A stretch of DNA of 64,000 nt, taken from positions 488,244 to 552,243 of the forward strand of contig NZ_KE136357.1 of the NCBI RefSeq assembly GCF_000406965.1, written 5' to 3'. The notes beneath the pieces were generated by a model, which saw nothing but the letters and a program-made list of their open reading frames with translations, was not told the DNA's origin and searched no databases. The DNA comes from Enterococcus avium ATCC 14025 (GTDB lineage Bacteria > Bacillota > Bacilli > Lactobacillales > Enterococcaceae). Position numbers and translations under genes: made by a program. Each line of letters begins with the position of its first letter. Position 1 is the first letter of the stretch. Positions 46,001-54,782 of this stretch are shown here, piece by piece.

Positions 46001-47397
46001 TGATTTTTATCATCTAGCCAAAAATTCGATGCGGCTGGATTACTACTGCGAAAATTATTCGAACATGATCCATCTGAATAACAGTTTGGGCAAAAACTTT
46101 TTTTTGCCTCTCTTCTATTACAAAAACTTTGAGTCCACTCATATCCACAGTCACTGCATCTCCAAAATCCTCTTTCCTTTGAATGTACACTGACTTCATT
46201 TGGTAAGTAGTTCATTTTCTCATAATCCCAAAATTTTATTAAATCTGGTTTCAATGATTGAATACTAGATTTTTTTTCAAATTTGCAAGTAGGACATTCC
46301 GGTGTTTTAAAAAAAGTAATTATACTTTTTCTAAAAGAATGATTATTCTTGCAATTGAACCACGCTTTTTCTCGTGAAGAATACGACAGTTTCGTTGGAT
46401 CTTTAATTTCTTGATTTCTTTCATGATCCCACATTTCCTTTGCAGGTTTACAAACAGTGAATAAATCATTTACTCCAGGTGTAATTTTCGAGAAACTATT
46501 TGTACAATATGGACAAACGACAATCTTCCGACTATTATCAGAAATACTATAAACTTTTCGAGAGAAGGAATGCCCTTTGTCACATTTCAACCAAACAGAT
46601 TTATTTGATCCATGTGATACTGATGAAGGAGTTAAACCTTGATTCTTCTCATAATCCCAAAAGTCCTCAATATTTTTAACAATTTGTTTCAAAGTTTTTA
46701 TATTAAATTTTTGAACGATTTTTTGATTCTTTTTCTCGCTTTTGTTTTCTCCATCAAACCCACAACAAGGGCACAACGCATATTTTAGCCATGTAGAGAA
46801 TTGCCATGACCATTCGTAATGGCATTTTGGACATTGAAAAATTGCTTTCTTTTCAGAAGAAACAGATTCTTCACTAAGAATAATATCTAGATTTTTTGAA
46901 GGAATAAAAAAGTGACATATGTTGGGGGTGCGAGAAATCAACTTGTATTTTTCTTTTTTGCATTCTGTGCAACTTGGAGAGGCGCTGAAATTGGCTATTA
47001 TCCTTAATAAGCTGTGCCCATTTTCACATCTAAAATAGGCTTTTTTTTTCGATTTTGGCAATAGGCTTGTAGGATCAATTCCTCTGTTCTTTTCATAGTC
47101 CCACAATTTCTTTGCCTCAGGGAAAATTGTTAGTAAATCTGTTTCTCCTGCAAAGGCTTTTTTTGCATTTGGGCCACAATAGATACATCCAACATTATGA
47201 CCATCTCTATAGCTACTCATTTTGGAGATTCTTTTTTTAAATACATGATTTGGATTTTTTAGACAACGGAAAAAAACTATTTTATCTGAACCTGCTCCGA
47301 TTTTTTCGGGAGATAGGGATTTGTCATTCAAATCAAAAGCCCACATTTTTGCAGCTTCTGGATTTTTTTTACTTAAAGATATAAACTGCTTTTTCAT
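43051..47397 (-). CDS. Giant zinc-ribbon repeat protein (DUF4379-like modules)
   Basis: About 1448 residues made almost wholly of some 20 tandem modules of 60-70 residues. Each has an acidic/aromatic lead (KLWDYEKN or LSEWSINN), an aromatic WxC or FRC strand, and two CxxC or CxxH knuckles. The first 13 modules are diverse and end in ECxxC or CPxC pairs. The next six (about 970-1390) are regular 70-residue repeats of type GLNTVADLKPELLSEW...CPYCNNRK. A divergent basic module ends the protein (KRRINFQKRKKEPCTFCKG). It resembles the Probable zinc-ribbon family (DUF4379), which usually has few copies. ATG 47397, behind AAAGGTAG, is preferred to TTG 47412. Role unknown; DNA or RNA binding is plausible. 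Confidence 0.75.
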   Translation of the reverse strand: MKKQFISLSKKNPEAAKMWAFDLNDKSLSPEKIGAGSDKIVFFRCLKNPNHVFKKRISKMSSYRDGHNVGCIYCGPNAKKAFAGETDLLTIFPEAKKLWDYEKNRGIDPTSLLPKSKKKAYFRCENGHSLLRIIANFSASPSCTECKKEKYKLISRTPNICHFFIPSKNLDIILSEESVSSEKKAIFQCPKCHYEWSWQFSTWLKYALCPCCGFDGENKSEKKNQKIVQKFNIKTLKQIVKNIEDFWDYEKNQGLTPSSVSHGSNKSVWLKCDKGHSFSRKVYSISDNSRKIVVCPYCTNSFSKITPGVNDLFTVCKPAKEMWDHERNQEIKDPTKLSYSSREKAWFNCKNNHSFRKSIITFFKTPECPTCKFEKKSSIQSLKPDLIKFWDYEKMNYLPNEVSVHSKERGFWRCSDCGYEWTQSFCNRREAKKSFCPNCYSDGSCSNNFRSSNPAASNFWLDDKNQGITPDNVTRKSGKKVFLRCPNDESHIFEKTIYSIPEQSPFGCPFCSKVKTVVGQTDFFSCCSKGKRMWDWEKNFDLDPYSLFRNSTNLAWFKCENGHSFSKKIVNFSRCPKCPICITENQKVVSDYPLLLKQWNFTKNAEININSTSPNSKKLVWWFCKKCEYEWQSEIKSRKLSKGECPCCETRIKVVAGKTNLFSIVPELEKYYDYSKNKDLLIEDLSISMNDRIEWKCPECDYEWKSNPSSRYVKICEKYEVKKCPKCVRINRNEFYIKEYPDLISRFLYEKNEISVFTADKIQLNKEYWWKCVNGCKREFRSTIPSMVRSQNSVYKGCPYCSGKTVSIDNNFAVLHPDLMDEFSPDNLMDPYNIAEFSSKKAKWICRNNSEHVWFAPFQRRAIGEGNCNLCRNYHYGKMFYKEHPELKKYFDTDKNERDFSSYTNKSNDIVWWKCDEGHSFKRQLYNFKDDETFKCPICENSIVVSGINSLCDTKPELSKEWSKNNTRPAEEYSDTSVYSVLWECPDCKGEYSQVIRNRDFGDDSCPYCSNKKGLLGLNTIVDMKPKLISEWSTNNEQSIEKYSYKSLFAALWICSDCKGEFSAPIKDRDFGDKKCPYCSNRAALNGYNTLNDVKPELVPEWSANNTREIFEFSFMSNYRAWWTCENCSGDFQYEIRRRYFGDDACPYCSNRIPLEGFNTIQAVKPELVNEYSDSNERDISEFTFQSVYWVLWTCQRCENDYPASIKKREYNDNSCPYCNNRKPLKGLNTVADLKPGLLSEWSINNEGTATDYLYNSSYFVLWECSECHGEYSHSIRDQECGDDSCPYCNNRKLLKGLNTVADLKPELLSEWSINNEGAATDYLYSSTQAALWVCSKCSGEYSHSIRDRECDDDSCPYCANRKALIGFNTFEVVYPELLPFWDYINNYLLTDPSIILPKYDENVWWICEHNKDHKYLMSPKRRINFQKRKKEPCTFCKGLRRKKRHFI

Positions 47398-47401
47398 TGG
47401 T

Positions 47402-48097
47402 CTACCTTTCAAGATCCGCGAATAATCCTTGTATTATTTTACTCTCTGATTTGATTGGAGTTTGTGCTGTTATTATCTTTTCAGAAAGAATTTCCGAATT
47501 AATTATTTTTTGAGTTTCGTTTATCAACATGTCTTCCATCAATAATTCGTTTGCAATCTCCGGATAAACATAGGTCTCAATTATTGTTTTGTAGCTCTTA
47601 ATTAGCGACGTGAGGCTTTTGTTTAGACTTTTAAGTTTCTTATTATCTACAGAAATCTCTAAATTTTCTTTTTCAAGTTTAGTCAATTTTGTTTTATACT
47701 CTTCCATTTTTTCAATCGCGGTATTGCTTTCCTTATTTAAAATAGTTGCCGCTTCACATATAGATCGATGATATATGTTCAACTCTGACAGTGCCCTTTT
47801 CATAGAGGAATTACTACAATTAGTTTTAATAAATAAATCTACATCAAGAGTGCGATATGTTGATAATGTATGTCGATTCGAAATTGTCCCTCTTTCTCTT
47901 TCATCATTTAAATATTTCCTAATTGTGATATTTCTTCGAATCAAATAGTCTTGGACTTTTGGAAAACCATTTTTTCTTAAATAAGTACCAAACTCTGGAA
48001 TTTTTACAGTATCACTACGTCCATCACAGAAATTTACAATATAGTTATTTAAATGTTCCAGTAATTCTTCGTCTGTTATTAGTCTTCTTCTTGCCAT
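47402..48097 (-). CDS. Coiled-coil protein, TnpC-like by position
   Basis: 231 residues. The N-terminal 90 are basic and may bind DNA (ARRRLITDEELLEHLNNYI, then YLIRRNITIRKYL). A long coiled coil at about 110-170 follows (EEYKTKLTKLEKENLEISVD). It overlaps the upstream recombinase gene by 19 bases and has a good AAAGGAG. Small coiled-coil proteins (TnpC) follow recombinases in Tn554-like elements, where they aid orientation and efficiency; the match here is positional, not proven. Confidence 0.65.
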   Translation of the reverse strand: MARRRLITDEELLEHLNNYIVNFCDGRSDTVKIPEFGTYLRKNGFPKVQDYLIRRNITIRKYLNDERERGTISNRHTLSTYRTLDVDLFIKTNCSNSSMKRALSELNIYHRSICEAATILNKESNTAIEKMEEYKTKLTKLEKENLEISVDNKKLKSLNKSLTSLIKSYKTIIETYVYPEIANELLMEDMLINETQKIINSEILSEKIITAQTPIKSESKIIQGLFADLER

Positions 48098-49776
48098 ATT
48101 TTTTCTCCTTTAGCATGGAAACGAGCTGTCTTTTCTTCGAAATATTCTTGATAAGAAAATGAACTACTTTTCAAGTTCAATAGAGCCTCACCAATATCTT
48201 CTGTATCTCCCTTTCCAATACGAACTAAATGGATTGCATCCTCTAACTTTTTACAATCATCTTCAATTTTTCGTTTATAAAAACCATCATCGGTGGAAAA
48301 AAAAGAACTACTAGATTTTCTGTAGAATTTACAGTCAGGACAATATCCGATTTCGCCTTCTTTACTAGCTAATGCAAAGCAATCGGAATAATCACCAATA
48401 TAAAATTTTTCGGAAAAGCACCTCCCACCATGGCTTAATTTTTTAAAATTATTTTCTCGGATTATGGGAAATTTTTTTAGAGAACTTAGTTGATAAGTAA
48501 CTTCTCCTAGAGAGATCTGTCTATATTGACGATACGTTCTACATTCAATCAAATTTGTAATATTTGAATAATAGTGGGCAGACATTTCGATATTATCATG
48601 CCCTGCCAATAACATTGCCGTAACTGGAGTTCCTCCTTCAGCCATAATATTAATTAGTGCCAAATGCCGAGTGTCTCCCAAATGAATATAATTAATCTCA
48701 TCTCGCTTAAGATGCCGTTCACTTCGACCATAAATTGTCTTTAAGCCGTACTCATTTTGGATAATTTCATAAAAGAAATAGCGCATAATTGTATTGATGT
48801 TAGTATAAGTAAGAAATCTACTATTTAAATGCTTTTTTTGACGCCATTTTTTGTAATGAGGATCAGATACAAAAAAAGTATCTATCTGCGTTTTTTCATA
48901 CTGCTTAGTGAAATCATGATAATTCATTATTTCATTGGCTAGTACTTCTGGAATTTTGTATGTCACATCATAATAATCAGTTGAAATTTTATATGAAACC
49001 TCTTTATTGCCTCCTTTCAGTCTGTTACGTTTTAAAGTGAGGTAATAACCATCATCTTCTTTTTTTAAGCAATTTCGTGGTGTTAAAATGAATTCCTTAG
49101 GTCGCAATGGAATAATTGCAGTAATTCTCCACCATAAATAGATCGGATAATAAAAGAGACGTGTGTCATTACTGATATCTCGCTTCCAAAAATCACTCAA
49201 TATATCATTGAAGAGAAAATAGCTGTCAAATTGTGCAAGACTACGCTGTTTCTTTACTCCTCGTTTAAAATCTTCTGTAATATAAAATTCTAGTACATCA
49301 ATCAATTTTTCAACGTTTTTATTATCGCTGTTATTTGGGAGTATTGAAAAGAAATCAATGCACAAACTAGGTGTCGCAATTTTTAAATTAGCCGTAGCGC
49401 CATAAAACTCTTTTCGTTCAGTCTTTATAATTCTCTTAATGTCATTCACCACTGTTTGTAAAGTTTTTAACACATTTTTCCCTAAAGTAAATGCAACGAA
49501 AACCTTTAAGTACTCCACAAACTCTTCATAAGATAAACGAAAAATATCTTGATAGCTTCTTTCATAGCAAAAACGATTCACATTATAGTTTATCCCAACA
49601 TTGGAATACTCATCGGTGCCATTCCATTTATTATCATCAAAGCTGCAATCTTTAAATACGCCTTTTTCATAAAAAATAAGAAAAACTTTCCTTGCTTCAT
49701 CGACGTTACTCTGACTAAGTTCTTGTATAGTTAGAAATGTGTCGAATAATTGTTCCGACTGAAAACTTGAGTTCAT
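48079..49776 (-). CDS. Tyrosine recombinase with C-terminal cysteine cluster
   Basis: 565 residues. The catalytic set is complete: Arg in IPLRPKEF, HLGDTRH (HxxxR variant), GH in LLAGHDNIEM, and Tyr in SAHYYSNI. The extended C terminus holds a cysteine cluster (GGRCFSEKF, DCFAL, IGYCPDC) of possible zinc-binding type, as in Tn554 TnpB-like proteins. AAGGAG precedes the ATG, which overlaps the upstream stop codon by one base (TAATG). Confidence 0.82.
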   Translation of the reverse strand: MNSSFQSEQLFDTFLTIQELSQSNVDEARKVFLIFYEKGVFKDCSFDDNKWNGTDEYSNVGINYNVNRFCYERSYQDIFRLSYEEFVEYLKVFVAFTLGKNVLKTLQTVVNDIKRIIKTERKEFYGATANLKIATPSLCIDFFSILPNNSDNKNVEKLIDVLEFYITEDFKRGVKKQRSLAQFDSYFLFNDILSDFWKRDISNDTRLFYYPIYLWWRITAIIPLRPKEFILTPRNCLKKEDDGYYLTLKRNRLKGGNKEVSYKISTDYYDVTYKIPEVLANEIMNYHDFTKQYEKTQIDTFFVSDPHYKKWRQKKHLNSRFLTYTNINTIMRYFFYEIIQNEYGLKTIYGRSERHLKRDEINYIHLGDTRHLALINIMAEGGTPVTAMLLAGHDNIEMSAHYYSNITNLIECRTYRQYRQISLGEVTYQLSSLKKFPIIRENNFKKLSHGGRCFSEKFYIGDYSDCFALASKEGEIGYCPDCKFYRKSSSSFFSTDDGFYKRKIEDDCKKLEDAIHLVRIGKGDTEDIGEALLNLKSSSFSYQEYFEEKTARFHAKGEKIWQEED

Positions 49777-51650
49777 TAAATATACTCCTTAATTAATTTC
49801 TCATAAGAGTGAAAAACGGATGAACCATATTGATCCTTGAGACAAAGCAATACTTCATCTAAACAGGGAAGGATTATCTTCATTAAAAGCTGCCTATACT
49901 TTTCTTTCTCTATTTCTTCAGAAGATTCTTGATATAAAGAATACACACGCTTATACTCGCTGACTAATAACAACATCGTTGATTTTGTTTTTATTTCATA
50001 TTTACAACCAACGCATTGAGTTCGATTATCGAAAGAACAGACTTTATTTATAGCCGTTAGCAGACAAAGACTCTCGGATTGTTTAGAAAAAGCTGCTCCT
50101 GTACCGATCTTATGTAAAATTTCGAGAATATCATCTTTATTCTTTCCTGAAAGCAAGAGTTCTTCCACTATTTCTTCTGATTGGCGTTTTGATTTTGAAA
50201 CAATTTCTACGGTTTGTTCTATTTCATTGGGAGAAAGATTCAATTTTTGAATCATTTGCGTTTGCTGACTAAAGGATAAATCGTTATATGATCCCTCGGT
50301 AATAATCTTTAAAAGCATAGACGGAACAAATGAGAGTACGCCTCTTTCAAAAAGTTCTTTTGCAACAAATTCAGCTGACAGACCATTCATTTTGGCATCT
50401 TTAAGGTATTCAGCTGTTACTCCAGCAAATTTTCCGTAAGATCCCTTATGACTTCTAGCAATTGAGGCTAGTAAATAGCCCTTAATTCTTACACTTTCAT
50501 TCTTACTCGACATATCATCAGCAAGGATGTAAAGAGATTGCAAATAGGACTTATTTGCTGAACGAGATCTGAAATTTGATTCTAAAAATAATGATCCAAT
50601 CTCTTCTCCCATGTATCTCGAAATTCGATCATAATCTGAAATCTTTCGAATCAGAGATTTTTCAAAAGTATCTGCTAAACATGAATGAGCTTCACAGATG
50701 CTTAAGAGCGTTCCAATATGAACCTCACAACTCTCGGGAACGTTGAACTTAATTTGCGAAATATTTTTTTGTCCACTAGTTTTGCTGGGGGTTAGAGGCA
50801 ATACGCATAATCTTGTGGTTATAGATAACAACACTTGCCTAGCTTCTGAATCATCGTATTGATTGTTTTCTATATGTTTTAGTACATTAACCGGAGATTT
50901 TAAAAGAGTCGGATGTGGAATTCTTTCCATATCCGTAACTCTGAGTGAACAAATGAAGTGTAAAGATAAAAAAAGCCACGTATCTGCATAATTCTTTGAT
51001 TTTGTTGCTTTCTCATACATCTTTTCTTTCTTAATATATTCTTCGTTAAAAAGATAATATAAAAGTTGTAAATATTCATCAAAATCGTAGGCTTGTTTTG
51101 ACTGAGCCATAGAATATCTATTCTTCATGAAATATTCTTTTTTATATGCAGTTTTGTAGTTTTCTTTTAGCCAAGACAAAAAGAATGTTAGTACTAAACC
51201 ATGACTTTTTATTAAATCATTAATAGCAAGTTCCATAAGACTGGAAATTTCTTGATCATCCATAAGGAAAATATCTTTCTTTAATGAATAAAGCAAGAAA
51301 TCTGAAATATAGAACATTGCTTCGTCATAAAATTCTACAGAATCAAAAAAAACAGTAAGTTGATTAGTTGTCTCGGGAAATTTGGCTCGTAACATTGTAA
51401 TCATTCCTTCATAATTCACTTTTGATGATTGTGCAGCAAAAAAAATCTTTAGAGGTTCACTATACAGTTTCACCTGATCAGAAGTGAGCATCACCTTTCC
51501 ATCGACCAAGACTGGTTTCGAGCCAAACCAGTTGTTGTCTTCCAAGAAAGTAATCATTTTTTGTTTTCCTTCCATACTAGAGCATTCATAACCACCTAAA
51601 ACTTCTTCAGCAAATAGTTTTAAATCAATCATTTCTTTTACTTCCACCAT
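49776..51650 (-). CDS. Recombinase-like protein lacking a clear active site
   Basis: 624 residues (618 if the ATG at 51632, behind GGTGGAAG, is used). The centre contains LHFICSLRVTDMERI, which resembles the first Arg box of tyrosine recombinases, but no convincing HxxR, GH or Tyr blocks follow. The C terminus has a cysteine group, CSFDNRTQCVGCKYE, like that of its neighbour. It overlaps the upstream recombinase gene by 26 bases. It is probably a structural partner in a multi-recombinase complex (inference). Confidence 0.6.
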   Translation of the reverse strand: MVEVKEMIDLKLFAEEVLGGYECSSMEGKQKMITFLEDNNWFGSKPVLVDGKVMLTSDQVKLYSEPLKIFFAAQSSKVNYEGMITMLRAKFPETTNQLTVFFDSVEFYDEAMFYISDFLLYSLKKDIFLMDDQEISSLMELAINDLIKSHGLVLTFFLSWLKENYKTAYKKEYFMKNRYSMAQSKQAYDFDEYLQLLYYLFNEEYIKKEKMYEKATKSKNYADTWLFLSLHFICSLRVTDMERIPHPTLLKSPVNVLKHIENNQYDDSEARQVLLSITTRLCVLPLTPSKTSGQKNISQIKFNVPESCEVHIGTLLSICEAHSCLADTFEKSLIRKISDYDRISRYMGEEIGSLFLESNFRSRSANKSYLQSLYILADDMSSKNESVRIKGYLLASIARSHKGSYGKFAGVTAEYLKDAKMNGLSAEFVAKELFERGVLSFVPSMLLKIITEGSYNDLSFSQQTQMIQKLNLSPNEIEQTVEIVSKSKRQSEEIVEELLLSGKNKDDILEILHKIGTGAAFSKQSESLCLLTAINKVCSFDNRTQCVGCKYEIKTKSTMLLLVSEYKRVYSLYQESSEEIEKEKYRQLLMKIILPCLDEVLLCLKDQYGSSVFHSYEKLIKEYI

Positions 51651-52923
51651 TTTTTTTAGCTGCTGCCCAGGTCAAGTAATTAAACATCTCATCATTGACT
51701 TTTTTGTATTGCTTTTCTAGCTCGCCTTTATTTTGAAGATAAACAAATGAACTTTCGGGAGAGCTATCCCCTCTCGCATGCATTAATTCAGCTACATTTT
51801 CCATACCTGATAAAACAAGTTGAACTGTATACCAATGTCTGAAAACATGAGGTGACAGATTATTCTCAATTAGAAGCCGGCCATAAAAAACTGTTTCAGC
51901 ATCGTTACTAGAAAGATATAATGGAATCATTTCTTCCTTGATAATTTTTCTGAATTTTTGATAGTAACTGTCATACGTCATAGCTCGTCCCTGCTTATTT
52001 ACTGTTAATGCTCCAAACTGACATTCATATTTTTTCCCAACTAAATGATTCATATAATTTATATAACTACTATAAAATGCATCTGTAAAAATTAACGGCA
52101 CCGTTTGTAAGCGTTCTCTTTTTATCCTGCCAATTGATTTTAAATCACTTCTTAGATTCAGTTCTTCCCTTATATCTATTTGAATTTTGTGTATTTCACT
52201 ATCATAAATATCAAAAAATAATCCTGCACCTAAATTACTGTCTTCTCTTCTGACGTTACAAGCCTCTGAAGGTCTTAAGCCTGCAAATGCTGATAAAGTT
52301 ACGAGCATAATCAACTCTTTGTGATGTTCAGCGATATGAGAAAAGAGCATCTCAAAAGCATTATTTGGTATATCTCGGAAAATTTCTCGATGTTTATTTA
52401 TATACAACACATCAAATACGGGCACCTTTTTCTTTCTTAAAGTTCCTTTTTTATCGCGATAATTAACATGTTTGTACAATTCTTCAATCTTAATTGCACA
52501 TTTATCTTTTCGATCATTAATAAACAGTTCAAAAAAATCAAGGACTGCAGAAATACAAGATTCAACTGTTTTTTTTGTCCGTCCAGAACCTTCCACATCC
52601 TCGGGTAAAGTACCTTTTCCATAGTGATTAAAAAAATTCTTTATTGTTTCCACAGTAATTTGATCAAGACTTTGACATTGTTCGAAGAAAAAGGCGTAAT
52701 TCAGCAGCTTCACAACAAAGTAAAATCGATTATTTCCGTCATCATTAATATTCCTCACTGTTCTGTTACCCGATTTGATATACTTGTGAAAGTTAGTGAA
52801 AGCTAGCAAATGATCTTGTTTTTTTAAAACTATAAACTTTCTTGAAATTAGTTTGTTGCCTTGAATAACTAGATGATGCTTGTAAACAGAAAAACGCGGA
52901 TAAAATAACGAAATGACAATCAA
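51625..52923 (-). CDS. Tyrosine recombinase (first gene of the element)
   Basis: 432 residues with an N-terminal SAM-like domain and a catalytic domain. Arg is in AGLRPSEACNV, HxxR in SPHVFRHWY, and the nucleophile Tyr is probably in SSFVYLQNKG after the ARGDSSPES box. The start is uncertain: the frame opens with TTG at 52923 directly behind AAAGGA, too close for a normal ribosome binding site, and no ATG follows near the N terminus. A TTGACG -35-like element lies near 52975 on the minus strand. It is TnpA-like by position. Confidence 0.8.
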   Translation of the reverse strand: MIVISLFYPRFSVYKHHLVIQGNKLISRKFIVLKKQDHLLAFTNFHKYIKSGNRTVRNINDDGNNRFYFVVKLLNYAFFFEQCQSLDQITVETIKNFFNHYGKGTLPEDVEGSGRTKKTVESCISAVLDFFELFINDRKDKCAIKIEELYKHVNYRDKKGTLRKKKVPVFDVLYINKHREIFRDIPNNAFEMLFSHIAEHHKELIMLVTLSAFAGLRPSEACNVRREDSNLGAGLFFDIYDSEIHKIQIDIREELNLRSDLKSIGRIKRERLQTVPLIFTDAFYSSYINYMNHLVGKKYECQFGALTVNKQGRAMTYDSYYQKFRKIIKEEMIPLYLSSNDAETVFYGRLLIENNLSPHVFRHWYTVQLVLSGMENVAELMHARGDSSPESSFVYLQNKGELEKQYKKVNDEMFNYLTWAAAKKNGGSKRND

Positions 52924-53533
52924 TCCTTTCTTGGTAACATCACAATCGTTATCTTTTAGTTTACTATAGTATCGTCAAACAATATACTTTTTTTAATAGA
53001 AATTTTTTTATAAAAAAGATTATCCGTTTAATTAGTCGGATTTTTGACCTTGAAACATAAAATCTCTTTAATTTATGTTTCCTCTAGATTAGTCTTCTCG
53101 ATTTTCTATTTCCCAAGATAAATAACGTATGACTATGATTTTTCGCGATGAAAAAAGTTACTTGTTTGTCGGTTATTTTTCCAGTCAATACTTCATTAAT
53201 AGTGTCATTTGTATCAACACAGTTGTTATCATGAAAAGGAAACGTTGAACATAAGTTTGTTTTTAAAAGTATCATTTTATAGGTTTTTATTTGATATTAA
53301 AAAAACTATTTCAGAAAAGTATCACTTTACATCGTTTTGATGATAATAACAGCAAATCTAATATCTTTTTGCTAAGAGAATAGATATCTAAGTAAAAAAA
53401 TAGAATCAAACATGAATGCAGTTGTTTGATTCTGAATTATAATCTATTAGTGTGACCAATAAATCTAATTTTAAAAATGTCGGTAATTACTTTTTTTATT
53501 GACGAGGTACGAAACTTAAGATTTCAAATTTTA
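52924..53533. other. AT-rich gene-free stretch at right side of the element
   Basis: No supported gene. It holds a 10-bp inverted repeat GAAACATAAA/TTTATGTTTC (53052-53081), a 15-base direct repeat AAAAGTATCAYTTTA at 53265 and 53315 (50-base period), and a minus-strand terminator (AGAATCAAAC/GTTTGATTCT, 53402-53433, with T run) that closes the 173-residue gene. The right end of the element probably lies here. I found no copy of the left-boundary repeats. Confidence 0.55.
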
Positions 53534-54055
53534 TTATTCATCTTTTTGATTTTCAAATTCGTCCAAAAAGTCCTCAAATGATTGCTGATGCAGCATTTGG
53601 AAATGAGCTCTTGTTCCTTTGAGTTTCGTTACCGGTTCCTTCTTTATCTTCCTATTAATATTTGGTTTAGTCAGAACATTCTTACTAGGATATTCTGATA
53701 CATGAAAACCGAGTTCCTTAGCTCTTTTATTATAAATCTTTGTTAGGTCAGTTTTAATACTGAACTGAAGGTCTGAAAGGCTTTCGAACCTTGGCGTATA
53801 GAAATATAGGTAATTTTCTTTCTTTTCTTTAGGAAAGTGACTACGTAAGGATAAAATATAGATTTCAGAGATATTTTTCATTTTGACTGTAAAATAAATT
53901 GAATCAGTAGAAGCTGATCTTTTAGTTCGTATGTAATTAATGAAATTCAGGCTGTTCAAGGCCAATCGTACTTCTCTGATTAACACACTATAATATTTTT
54001 CTGGAACTTTGGCGCTCTTGATAAAGAATTCTATTTCTTTTCCGTCTATCATCAT
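53534..54055 (-). CDS. Protein of unknown function
   Basis: 173 residues, basic toward the C terminus (NRKIKKEPVTKLKG) with an acidic tail (EDFLDEFENQKDE). No recognised domain. ATG 54055 has AGGGAGG at good spacing; a TTG at 54061 is too close. It is the last gene of a three-gene minus-strand unit with an XRE regulator first, and a terminator follows. Confidence 0.6.
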   Translation of the reverse strand: MMIDGKEIEFFIKSAKVPEKYYSVLIREVRLALNSLNFINYIRTKRSASTDSIYFTVKMKNISEIYILSLRSHFPKEKKENYLYFYTPRFESLSDLQFSIKTDLTKIYNKRAKELGFHVSEYPSKNVLTKPNINRKIKKEPVTKLKGTRAHFQMLHQQSFEDFLDEFENQKDE

Positions 54056-54090
54056 CTCCAAAACCTCCCTTAAATTTACAATCTACATAA

Positions 54091-54540
54091 CTATTTTAAT
54101 TTATCTTTCAATTTTTTGATAGTAAGAGTTTGAAGTCGATAGCCATCTATAATAACTTGATAATTCTTGAACAACACTTTTGAGAGTGGACCATTTTTTT
54201 CTATCCTTCCTTCAGGATAGAAAAGTTCCACGTTAAAATTTAGGCTATTGTCAAGTAGCAAATCTAAGAAACAGTCTATTTTTTTTGTAGATATTATCAT
54301 TTTTAGCTGCAATAGATTTCTTTTTTTTTGAAGACTATCTGCTATCATGTCAGCAAATTCCTCGTATTGACATTCATCAGCCGGTAAATACTTCTCAATG
54401 ATTTCCTCTACATAGATTTTGTATTGTTCAAAAAATACATCCTCTGAAAACTGACAGGAATACCCATCGTTTTTTTTATCACTCATTTTTCTTTCACGTA
54501 ACAATCTTTTAATTTGGAGCTTTCTTCTTCTACTTTTCAA
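54091..54540 (-). CDS. Protein of unknown function
   Basis: 149 residues from TTG 54540 (preceded by ATAAGGA); an internal ATG for MSDKKNDGYS is an alternative. The N terminus is very basic, the middle helical and acidic. No recognised domain. It lies between an XRE regulator and the 173-residue gene with short gaps, so the three are probably one operon. Confidence 0.55.
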   Translation of the reverse strand: MKSRRRKLQIKRLLRERKMSDKKNDGYSCQFSEDVFFEQYKIYVEEIIEKYLPADECQYEEFADMIADSLQKKRNLLQLKMIISTKKIDCFLDLLLDNSLNFNVELFYPEGRIEKNGPLSKVLFKNYQVIIDGYRLQTLTIKKLKDKLK

Positions 54541-54560
54541 TGGTCCTTATTCCACCTTTT

Positions 54561-54782
54561 TTAGATTGGTTGATCTCTACTTCTTAAATCAATGAAGATT
54601 AAATCATCTATACTGATATTAAATGCTTCAGAAAGACGTTTTAATGAGTTGATTTCTGGCTCATAGGTTCCGTTCTCCCACTTTGATATAGTTGAGCGTG
54701 TAACTAGCAAGATGTCTGATAGTTGTTCTTGTGTAAGGCTCTTCTTTTTTCTTAGATATGATATATTCTCTGCTAGATACAC
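54561..54782 (-). CDS. XRE-family transcriptional regulator
   Basis: 73 residues, a minimal Cro/C1-type helix-turn-helix: NISYLRKKKSLTQEQLSDIL, then TRSTISKWENGTYEPEI. It leads the three-gene unit and is divergent from another XRE gene at 54957. Two facing repressors recall the lysogeny-type switches of phages and integrative elements (inference). Confidence 0.85.
   Translation of the reverse strand: MYLAENISYLRKKKSLTQEQLSDILLVTRSTISKWENGTYEPEINSLKRLSEAFNISIDDLIFIDLRSRDQPI

Larger units (their letters stand above)
43051..52980 (-). mobile_element. Putative three-recombinase integrative element with giant zinc-ribbon gene
   Basis: Five minus-strand genes form one tightly packed operon: tyrosine recombinase (432), recombinase-like protein (624), tyrosine recombinase (565), coiled-coil protein (231) and the zinc-ribbon repeat giant. 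Overlaps are 26, 1 and 19 bases, then a four-base gap. The set recalls Tn554-type tnpABC or three-recombinase elements. DNA is visibly AT-richer than the left flank. The ends are not defined; I set them by gene content only. No target duplication was found. Confidence 0.65.

Noticed and set aside
53084-53275. Minus-strand frame of 63 codons
   Set aside because: No ribosome binding site before the ATG and it overlaps inverted and direct repeats at the element edge.
42768-53533. Flanking target duplication of the three-recombinase element
   Set aside because: I compared the left-boundary repeats with the right flank and found no shared block, so no element ends are claimed.
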